Source: an uncultured Akkermansia sp. (GTDB lineage Bacteria; Verrucomicrobiota; Verrucomicrobiia; Verrucomicrobiales; Akkermansiaceae). Taken from it: 48,849 nucleotides of DNA. Every line of letters starts with the position of its first letter. The stretch's first letter is position 1. Below, piece by piece: positions 1-6,995 of this stretch. Made by a program: the position numbers and the translations under genes. Below the pieces are notes generated by a model. It had not been told where the DNA came from, did not search any database, and was given only the letters and a program-made list of their open reading frames with translations. Where the stretch lies: assembly GCA_905200945.1 (NCBI GenBank), contig CAJKMG010000020.1:1-48849 (forward strand). Direction: 5' to 3'.

Positions 1-1
1 T

Positions 2-436
2 ATGGAACGCTACCCGGACGTGGATGTGATCTTCCGGGACGGCACTCTGGGAGACCTGACTCGTATGTACCGGGAGGGAAATGTAGACTTTATGATTTCC
101 ATTTTCCGGGATGAACTGCCGGATGCCGCCGCGCGCCTCGCTGTCAGGTACGGATGCCCCGTTCTTCTGAAGGGCGGGCATCTGGAGGGGGGCTGCCGTG
201 ACGTGCTGTCCGGCCCGGACGGCTGTCTGCTGGGGCAGTGGGAGCGCCCGCGCGTACAGGATGTGAGCACTCACGGAACAGGCTGTTCCCTGTCCGCCGC
301 CGTCGCGGCACGGCTGGCCGCCGGGGATGGACTGGTTGCGGCGGTGGAGCGCGGCCTGGAATTCATCGCTTCCGCCATCCGGAACCATCTGCGCTGGGAA
401 CAGCCGGTCCGGGTGGATGCGCTGAAATTGTGGTAA
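2..436 (+). CDS. thiD: ThiD-like phosphomethylpyrimidine kinase, C-terminal part (5' end outside window)
   Basis: This is the 3' end of a ribokinase-fold kinase that phosphorylates hydroxymethylpyrimidine (phosphate) in thiamine synthesis, a cytoplasmic step. Residues from about 37 onward match the family: LLKGGHLEG, a conserved HGTGCSLSAAVAARLA (the anion-hole GTGC motif) and a C-terminal helical tail ending RNHLRW. The reading frame is open to the left edge, so the true start is not visible; the first ATG at base 2 is only the first in view. The first 35 or so residues do not look like ThiD but like the effector-binding domain of a LysR regulator (YPDV, DGT, REGNVDFMIS), so the join near base 110 may be a rearrangement or an assembly chimera. 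The ThiD assignment of the C-terminal half is confident; the identity of the upstream part is not. Confidence 0.72.
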   Translation: MERYPDVDVIFRDGTLGDLTRMYREGNVDFMISIFRDELPDAAARLAVRYGCPVLLKGGHLEGGCRDVLSGPDGCLLGQWERPRVQDVSTHGTGCSLSAAVAARLAAGDGLVAAVERGLEFIASAIRNHLRWEQPVRVDALKLW

Positions 437-567
437 AGCCTCCTTCGTTCACGTTGTCTTCCTCTTCCGTGCGGATTGGGGAATCCGGGGACTGCCGCCG
501 CCTTTCTGTGCCTTAATAACGCTTTGTGCTTGCGTATGGGAGGAGGGGTTGGTAGTTGTATCCACGC

Positions 568-582
568 CCATGTGCCACATGG
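568..582. promoter_or_regulatory. Perfect palindrome upstream of the H1-like gene
   Basis: Two 7-base arms, CCATGTG and CACATGG, flank a single C about 40 bases before the start codon of the lysine-rich protein. The form suits a dimeric repressor or activator site, but no second copy or known consensus was recognised, so the role is inferred. Confidence 0.3.
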
Positions 583-621
583 AGCTCTTAAGAATTAGTA
601 AATATCATAGCAATTATCACT

Positions 622-894
622 ATGGGACAGCAAATCCGCAAAGTCACCAAGCGCCGCAGACGTATTGAATACCTCAAGCGTAAGAAGGAACAGTCCAAGT
701 TGAATTCCAATGCGCCTATCCGTCTGGCCGTTGCCGTTGCCAAGGATGCCAAGCCTGCCGCCAAGGAAGCTCCCGCCAAAAAGACTGCGGCCAAGGCCCC
801 GGCCAAAAAGACTGAAACCAAGGCTGCCGCTGCCAAGAAGGCTCCCGCCAAAAAGCCGGCTGCCAAGAAGGCTGCTGAACCCGCCGCCGAATAA
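622..894 (+). CDS. Small lysine/alanine-rich histone H1-like protein
   Basis: A 90-residue, very basic protein. Residues 1-26 are rich in Arg/Lys (RRRR at 11-14, LKRKK at 18-22). Residues 41-86 are a low-complexity tail of AAK, PAKK and APAKK units like the C-terminal tails of eukaryotic H1 and bacterial Hc1/AlgP-type proteins. Such tails bind nucleic acid without sequence specificity, so a nucleoid-associated or RNA-binding role is likely, but this is inference. No fold-defining domain is visible. It is a single gene: there is a palindrome ahead of it and a strong hairpin terminator just after it. Biased composition makes homology to named proteins hard to judge. Confidence 0.75.
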   Translation: MGQQIRKVTKRRRRIEYLKRKKEQSKLNSNAPIRLAVAVAKDAKPAAKEAPAKKTAAKAPAKKTETKAAAAKKAPAKKPAAKKAAEPAAE

Positions 895-945
895 TTGCCC
901 GGGCGGAGGCAGCCGCCTCCGCGCGCCAATAGAACAGTTTTGACA

Positions 946-976
946 AACCGCCGTGCGATTGCGCGGCGGTTTTTTG
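946..976 (+). terminator. Rho-independent terminator after the H1-like gene
   Basis: Stem of about 10 pairs (AACCGCCG... with ...CGGCGGTT), a 6-base loop and a run of six T. It closes the single-gene transcript of the lysine-rich protein. Confidence 0.85.
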
Positions 977-1071
977 TATGTCTGTATCTCCTGCATTTTC
1001 TCAAGCCGGCAGTTGAACCGTGTTTCCCTGTTTCCGAGGAAGGCCTTTTCCGGGATTTTTATGGAAAAGCA

Positions 1072-1099
1072 TTGACACTGTTTTTCTGATGCGTACAAA
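1072..1099 (+). promoter_or_regulatory. Sigma-70-like promoter for the DASS transporter
   Basis: TTGACA at 1072-1077 is a perfect -35 box. A 16-base spacer is followed by TACAAA at 1094-1099 as a 4/6 match to the -10 box. The predicted start of transcription leaves a leader of about 20 bases before the ATG at 1127. Confidence 0.45.
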
Positions 1100-1126
1100 G
1101 AAAATAGCGTCGTTTATCTTTATTTT

Positions 1127-2509
1127 ATGCGCCATCGTACTACAGACACTCCCAAAGGGCACCGCAATTACGTCATCATTGCGTGTGACGTTCTTCTTTT
1201 CCTGGCTATGCTCAAGTGGCTTCCCGTGGAACCGGAGGTGGCCAAGGGGCTGGCTGTTCTCACCTTTATCGGCATCCTGTGGCTGACGGAAGCCCTGCAC
1301 GTAACCGTAACTTCCCTGCTGGTGCCGGTGCTTGCCATGTTGATGGGGATTCTGCCGGGGGCGAAGGCTCTGTCCGGTTTTGCGGATCCTACCATTTTTC
1401 TGTTTTTCGGGGGCTTTGCCCTGGCCGGGGCTCTCCACGAACAGAAAATTGATACCTGGCTGGCGGGAAAAATCCTCCGAATGGCCCGCGGGAGTCTGGG
1501 GATGGCTCTGATTCTGATTTTCCTGGCTACGGCGTTTCTTTCCATGTGGATGTCCAATACGGCCACGGCGGCGATGATGCTTCCTCTGGTGATCGGCCTT
1601 CTGGACCGCATTCCGGCGGAAAAACTTAAGACGACGGCTCCTTTTGCTATTCTGGGGGTGGCGTACAGCGCCTCCATCGGCGGTATGGGGACGCTGGTGG
1701 GTTCTCCTCCCAATGCCATTGCGGCGCATGAACTCGGCATGGGGTTTGCGGAATGGTTCCGGATTGCCATGCCCATTGTCCTGGTGTTCGGAGTGATCGT
1801 TTTCTGCCTGATGTATCTTTTCTTCCGTCCGCGTCTGGGGGTGCATGTGGATATGACGCCGGCGGAAGGGGGAGAAACGGAGGGCAGGTTGAATGCCAGG
1901 CAGGTGCGTGTCCTTATTCTCTTCGTGCTGGTGGCCGGGAGCTGGATGTGCAGCAGTTTCCTTTCCTCTGCTTTGGGCGGCATTCCGTCCATGGATACGC
2001 TCATCGCGCTGAGTGCTGCGGTGCTGCTGCCGCTGTGCGGGGTTATCAACTGGAGCGGCATCGCCAAAAATACGGACTGGGGCGTCCTGCTTTTATTCGG
2101 AGGCGGCATCACGCTCAGCAGCATCCTCGTCCAGACGGGGGCGGCAGGGTTCCTGGCGGATCAGGTATCTTCTCTCGCCATGGGGCAGAGCCCCATCATC
2201 ATCCTGCTCATCATCAGCCTCTTCATCACGTCGCTGACGGAATTCTGTTCCAATACGGCCAGTGCCGCCCTGGTGGCTCCGCTGATGGTCACGGTGGCCT
2301 CCGCCATGGGCATGTCTGCTACGCCGCTGGTGCTTCTGGTGGGTATAGGCGCTTCCTGCGCCTTCATGCTCCCCGTTTCCACTCCTCCCAACGCTCTGGC
2401 CTTCGCGACGGGAAAATTCCCTCAGATGACCATGGTGAAGGTGGGGCTGCTGATTAATGTGGTGCTCGTTTTCGTGAAGGCTTTCTGGGCCTGGATATTC
2501 TGGATGTAA
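1127..2509 (+). CDS. DASS/SLC13 family sodium-coupled anion transporter
   Basis: A 460-residue inner-membrane carrier of the divalent anion:Na+ symporter family (dicarboxylates, sulfate or similar anions). About a dozen hydrophobic segments run through it. Both family signature loops are present: MWMSNTATAAMMLPL with SNT at 143-145, and EFCSNTASAALVAPL with SNT at 375-377; in this family the two SNT motifs form the Na+ and carboxylate sites. The length is normal. The N-terminal 15 residues are polar and cytoplasmic. A TTGACA promoter lies just upstream, and the gene is alone, convergent with the RND permease. The substrate cannot be read from sequence; succinate/fumarate-type dicarboxylates would fit an organism with a succinate-propionate pathway, but that is a guess. 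Confidence 0.88.
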   Translation: MRHRTTDTPKGHRNYVIIACDVLLFLAMLKWLPVEPEVAKGLAVLTFIGILWLTEALHVTVTSLLVPVLAMLMGILPGAKALSGFADPTIFLFFGGFALAGALHEQKIDTWLAGKILRMARGSLGMALILIFLATAFLSMWMSNTATAAMMLPLVIGLLDRIPAEKLKTTAPFAILGVAYSASIGGMGTLVGSPPNAIAAHELGMGFAEWFRIAMPIVLVFGVIVFCLMYLFFRPRLGVHVDMTPAEGGETEGRLNARQVRVLILFVLVAGSWMCSSFLSSALGGIPSMDTLIALSAAVLLPLCGVINWSGIAKNTDWGVLLLFGGGITLSSILVQTGAAGFLADQVSSLAMGQSPIIILLIISLFITSLTEFCSNTASAALVAPLMVTVASAMGMSATPLVLLVGIGASCAFMLPVSTPPNALAFATGKFPQMTMVKVGLLINVVLVFVKAFWAWIFWM

Positions 2510-2555
2510 GGGGGCGGGAGGTCGTGAGGGAGCCGGTTTTCCCGTTTTGGGGGCG

Positions 2556-5500
2556 TCATTCAGCCAGATTCGCAGGGGCGGGAGTTCCCTGTTCCGTTTC
2601 CTGGAGTTTCCGCGCCGCTTTTTTGTCCAGCCCGGCAAGTTTGGCAATCAGGTAGAAGAAGGAAGGAATGAAAAATACCCCGATGAAGACGGCTGTCATC
2701 ATGCCGCCGATGACCCCGACGCCTACCACCTGCCGCGCCGCTGCTCCCGCTCCCGTGGCTACGGCCAGAGGAAGGCAGCCCATGATAAAGGCGATGCTGG
2801 TCATCAGGATGGGGCGCAGGCGGATTCTGGCCGCATCCAGGGTGGCCGTGAGCAGGTCCGTGCCCTGACGGAGTTCCAGCACGGCGAATTCCACGATGAG
2901 GATGGCGTTTTTGGCCGCCAGAGCAATCAGGACGATGAGGCCGATTTCCGAATAAATGTTCAGGTCCAGCCCGGTTATCCACAGGGCCAGAAATGCTCCC
3001 AGGATGGCAATGGGGGCGGTCATGAAGACGGCTACGGGCAGGGACCAGCTCTCATACAGGGATGCCAGAATCAAAAAGACAAACACGGCTGATGCCGCAA
3101 AGATCATGCCGATGGTGATACCTTTCTGCGCCTGTTTTTCCTGGTAGCTCATCCCGGAATAGTCGTATCCCATGCCGGACGGCATGGTCTGGGCAAAAAC
3201 TTCTTCCAGGGCGTTCATGACCTGGCCGGAGGAATAGCCCGGAGCCGGGGTGACGTTGAGCTGGGAACTGTTGAACATATTCTGGCGGATCAAGAATTCC
3301 GGGGCCCAGCCGTGCGTGACGTTGATTACGGAATCCAGGGGAACCGGGTCTCCTTCATTGTTGCGCACATAGAACATGGAAAGCTTGTCGATGCTGTCCC
3401 GGTACGGTGCGTCCGCCTGCATGTACACCTGCCATTCCTGTCCGTAAATATTGAAATTGTTCAGGAAGGTGCTTCCCATGTATGCTTGGATGGTGGCGTA
3501 AATTTCATCCACGTCCATATTCTGGAGAGTGGCCTGCTCCGTGTTTACATTCAGGTTGTACTGAAGGTTGGAGGGAGACATGAAATTGCTGATGTCCGCT
3601 ATTTCCGGCCTCTTTTCCGCTGCCTCGATGAATTTGGACGTGTTGGCGGCCAGGAATTTTTCCCCGATGCCCTGGCGGTCCTCCAGCAGGAATGTGACAT
3701 CCCCGGACGTTCCTACGCCAGGCAGGGGCGGCGGCGGAACCACATACGCCACGCCGGAGGAAATTTCCGCGTTCAGCCTGCTTTTCAGGCGTGCGGCGAT
3801 GCCGTCCGCCGTCATGCCCGGAGCAGTCCGTTCGGACCACGGTTTCAGGGAGATGAAGAAGAAGGAGTTGGATGAACTTTGGACGGAGCTGATGAGGTTG
3901 AAGCCGTTTACGGTAGTGACTATGTCCACGCCCGGATCTTCCCTGATGATTTGCTCAATCCGCGCGGCGGTGTCCGCCGTGACGTTCAGGGATGTATTGT
4001 CCGGCAGTTCCACGCCGCCGAACAGGTAGCCCTGGTCTTCATTGGGAAGGAATCCGCTGGGAATAAGTTTAGCCAGGGGAAAGAGAAGGGCGGTCATGGC
4101 GGCCAGCAGCAGGATGGACAGCCACATGTGCCGGATAAGCCTGGCGCAGATTTCCACGTACCAGTCGCGCGCCTTGTTGAATCCCTTGTTGAATAATTTG
4201 AAAAAGGGCCCCAGAAAGGGAATGGAATCCGCTTTTCCCCCTTTCAGCAGCCCGGCGGACAGGGTCGGGCTGAGGGACAGGGCGCAGAAGGCGGAAATGA
4301 TGATGGACATGCCGATGGTCACGGCGAACTGTTCGAACAGTTTGCCTGTGACGCCGGGCAACAGCAGCGTGGGGATAAAGACGCAGGAAATCACCAGCGC
4401 CGTGCTGACGATGGGGCCGGATACTTCCTTCATGGCCGCAATGGTGGCCTGGAGGGGCTTTTCTCCATTGGAAATATGGTTCTTTACTGCTTCCACCACC
4501 ACAATGGCGTCGTCCACGACCAGGCCGATGGCCAGCACCAGCCCCATCAGGCAGATGGTATTGATGGAAAAACCGAATAATGGAAAGGCGATGAAGGCGC
4601 CCACGATAGACACCGGAACGGCAAAGGCCGGAATCAGCGTACCGCGCCAGCCCTGGAGGAAAATGAAAACCACCAGCACCACCAGGCCCAGGGCAATCAC
4701 CAGCGTGCTGACGATATCTTCAATCCCGGCGCGGACGGCCAGCGTGGAATCCAGGGAAACGAGGTAATCCATGCCGGGAGGCATATCCGTATCCTTCAGC
4801 AGGTCTTTGATATTGTCCACCAGCTGGATGGCATTTCCTCCGGGCGCTTCGTAAATGCCGATGGAAGCGGCGGGCATGCCGTTTACGGAAGAACTGAGGC
4901 TGTAGGTTTCCGAGCCCAGTTCCACGCGGGCGATATCTCCCACTCTTACGATGGAACTGTCCTGCCCGCGTACCACGATATTTTCGAATTCCTTCACGCT
5001 GGTCAGGCGGCCTGGAGCTTTCACGGTGAAGGAAAGCTGCTGGTCCGGCGGAGCGGGCTGTGCGCCTATCTTGCCCGCAGGATTCACGGCGTTCTGGGCC
5101 TGAACGGCCAGCATCACGTCCCTGGCCGTAATATTCAGAGCGGCCATCTTTTCCGGGTTCAGCCAGATGCGCATGGCGTAGCGGCCTGCCCCGAACACCT
5201 GCACGTCTCCTACTCCGGGCACGCGCTTGATGGCGTCCACCATATTGATATAGGCGTAATTGGCCAGCCAGAGGCCGTCATAAGTCCCCTGGGGCGAATA
5301 CAGGCTGACGACCAGGGCGGGCAGACCGCTTGTCTTGCGCAGGGAGACTCCCAGCGCGCTGACTTCCGACGGCAGCTGGGAGGTGGCCTGCCCGTAGCGC
5401 AGATAGGAAAGCACCTGGTCCATGTTGGCTTCCGTGCCGATTTCAAAAAGGATCATCATGCTCATTTGTCCGTTGTTGGTGTTGACGGAAGTCATGTAGG

Positions 5501-5726
5501 ACATTCCGTCCACGCCGGACATTTGCTGTTCGATGGGGGATGCGATAGACTTGACCACCGTTTCACAGTCCGCTCCGGGATAAGTGGCCGTCACCTGGAT
5601 GGAGGGGGGGATGATGTCCGGGTACTCGGAGATGGGCAGGCGCAGAATGGAAAAGGCCCCCAGGAGGACAATGATGACGGAGAGGCAGATGGAAAGGATG
5701 GGGCGCTTGATGAAGAAATCAGCCAT
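2556..5726 (-). CDS. RND efflux permease, HAE1 (AcrB/MexB-like) type
   Basis: A 1056-residue inner-membrane pump subunit that uses the proton gradient to expel hydrophobic and amphiphilic compounds through a tripartite channel. It has the full family layout: TM1 near residues 10-28, a large periplasmic loop, TM2-6, a second loop, and TM8-12. The proton-relay residues are present: D405-D406 in GLVVDDAIVVVEAV (AcrB D407/D408) and K939 in LAAKNAILIVEFA (AcrB K940). The N-terminus MADFFIKRPI is typical and fixes the start. It follows its adaptor lipoprotein by 12 bases, so the two are co-transcribed. No TolC-like outer-membrane factor is in the window. The cargo is unknown. Confidence 0.95.
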   Translation of the reverse strand: MADFFIKRPILSICLSVIIVLLGAFSILRLPISEYPDIIPPSIQVTATYPGADCETVVKSIASPIEQQMSGVDGMSYMTSVNTNNGQMSMMILFEIGTEANMDQVLSYLRYGQATSQLPSEVSALGVSLRKTSGLPALVVSLYSPQGTYDGLWLANYAYINMVDAIKRVPGVGDVQVFGAGRYAMRIWLNPEKMAALNITARDVMLAVQAQNAVNPAGKIGAQPAPPDQQLSFTVKAPGRLTSVKEFENIVVRGQDSSIVRVGDIARVELGSETYSLSSSVNGMPAASIGIYEAPGGNAIQLVDNIKDLLKDTDMPPGMDYLVSLDSTLAVRAGIEDIVSTLVIALGLVVLVVFIFLQGWRGTLIPAFAVPVSIVGAFIAFPLFGFSINTICLMGLVLAIGLVVDDAIVVVEAVKNHISNGEKPLQATIAAMKEVSGPIVSTALVISCVFIPTLLLPGVTGKLFEQFAVTIGMSIIISAFCALSLSPTLSAGLLKGGKADSIPFLGPFFKLFNKGFNKARDWYVEICARLIRHMWLSILLLAAMTALLFPLAKLIPSGFLPNEDQGYLFGGVELPDNTSLNVTADTAARIEQIIREDPGVDIVTTVNGFNLISSVQSSSNSFFFISLKPWSERTAPGMTADGIAARLKSRLNAEISSGVAYVVPPPPLPGVGTSGDVTFLLEDRQGIGEKFLAANTSKFIEAAEKRPEIADISNFMSPSNLQYNLNVNTEQATLQNMDVDEIYATIQAYMGSTFLNNFNIYGQEWQVYMQADAPYRDSIDKLSMFYVRNNEGDPVPLDSVINVTHGWAPEFLIRQNMFNSSQLNVTPAPGYSSGQVMNALEEVFAQTMPSGMGYDYSGMSYQEKQAQKGITIGMIFAASAVFVFLILASLYESWSLPVAVFMTAPIAILGAFLALWITGLDLNIYSEIGLIVLIALAAKNAILIVEFAVLELRQGTDLLTATLDAARIRLRPILMTSIAFIMGCLPLAVATGAGAAARQVVGVGVIGGMMTAVFIGVFFIPSFFYLIAKLAGLDKKAARKLQETEQGTPAPANLAE

Positions 5727-5738
5727 GGCGGGAGGAGC

Positions 5739-6896
5739 TTATTGGTTGCCGGCGGGTACCGCTTTCAGGCGGGCGGCCGGATTTCTGGAGGCTGCTTCCG
5801 CCTGGAGAAGACCGTCCACGACCACTTTGCTTTGGGGGGTGAGGGAATCCGGTTTCAGAGGAATAACCTGCTGCCGGTCTCCAAGCTGCGTCCCGGCCTG
5901 TACGGGGATGATGGAAGGGTGGTTGCTCCCGTCCAGAACAATCACGAAAAAGCGCCCCTGTGTCGAAAGAAGGGATTTTGCCGGAACGGTCAGCGCGTTT
6001 TTGACGGTGGCCAGCCGGGCCGAGGCGATGATGAACATGCCGGGGCGCAGCAGATAGTCCGCATTGGGAAGGTTGGCCTGTACGCGGATGGTGCCTGTCT
6101 GGGGATTGAACGCCCGGTCAATGGCAACTACCGTGGCCTGTTCCGGGTATTTGGTGCCGTCTTTCAGCGTAATGTCCAGCTTGCTGCCCGTCTGGACGCC
6201 TTCATTCCCGTTTTTCCCCGCCTGCTGAATCCATTCCTGCTGGGTGACGGCGAAATTGACGCGGATGGGATTGACGGAGGAGACGACGGCAAGCGGGCCG
6301 CTTTCCGGGCTGACCAGGTCGCCGATGTTTGTCCTGGAGATGCCGGCTATTCCGTCAAAAGGCGCGTACAGCACCGTATACGAAAGATTTTTTTCAGCCA
6401 GGGCCAGGGCCGCCGCCGCCTGTTGCACCTGTGCTTCCGCGGCAAGGGCGGACAGGCGCGTGTCCTCGTATTTCTGCTTGGAAATGGCATTCTCCGCAGC
6501 CAGGGGCCTGTAAATTTCCGCGTCGTAATTCAACTGCTGTAGCTGGGCCTGTGCCTGGGCCAGGGTGGCTTTGGCCTTGGATACCTGGTCCCTGAACGTG
6601 GAATCGTCAATGCGGAAGAGTACTTCCCCCTTCTTCACAATAGCGCCATTGGCGTAATTCTGCGTTTGAAGGTAGCCCGTAATCTGGGGGACGATGGAGG
6701 CGTTGTCCACGCCGTCCAGGTGGCCCACCCAGCTGCCCGTCACCGGAATATCCATGGTGACGGGATGTTCATAAATAAGCGTGGGCGTTTCATGCGGAGC
6801 CTGTTCCGTCTTTTTACACCCGGCAAAAAAGAGGGAAAGCAGGAAGAGGAAAACGGCGGGGCTGGAGATAGAGCCCGTCAGGCGTGTCAAGTCCAT
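5739..6896 (-). CDS. RND periplasmic adaptor (membrane fusion) lipoprotein
   Basis: The AcrA/MexA-type adaptor that links the inner-membrane RND pump to an outer-membrane channel. A lipoprotein signal ends in the lipobox LFFAGC, followed by KKTEQ. The family order follows: a first beta/lipoyl half, an alpha-helical hairpin (KAKATLAQAQAQLQQ onward), the second lipoyl half (VLYAPFDGIAGISRTNIGD) and the beta-barrel and membrane-proximal domains. The start at 6896 puts the lipid-modified Cys at residue 27; an upstream ATG at 6968 would put it at residue 51, too far for a signal peptide. It is the first gene of a pair with the RND permease and lies about 100 bases downstream of the Ca2+ ATPase on the same strand. 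Confidence 0.93.
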   Translation of the reverse strand: MDLTRLTGSISSPAVFLFLLSLFFAGCKKTEQAPHETPTLIYEHPVTMDIPVTGSWVGHLDGVDNASIVPQITGYLQTQNYANGAIVKKGEVLFRIDDSTFRDQVSKAKATLAQAQAQLQQLNYDAEIYRPLAAENAISKQKYEDTRLSALAAEAQVQQAAAALALAEKNLSYTVLYAPFDGIAGISRTNIGDLVSPESGPLAVVSSVNPIRVNFAVTQQEWIQQAGKNGNEGVQTGSKLDITLKDGTKYPEQATVVAIDRAFNPQTGTIRVQANLPNADYLLRPGMFIIASARLATVKNALTVPAKSLLSTQGRFFVIVLDGSNHPSIIPVQAGTQLGDRQQVIPLKPDSLTPQSKVVVDGLLQAEAASRNPAARLKAVPAGNQ

Positions 6897-6995
6897 GCTG
6901 GGAATGACACGCCTGCGGGCGTCTTTGTTGAAATAAGGTTTTCCGGGCGGCGTCGCCGTCCGCGTCATGCGCGGGGGGGGATTCTCCCGGACGGT

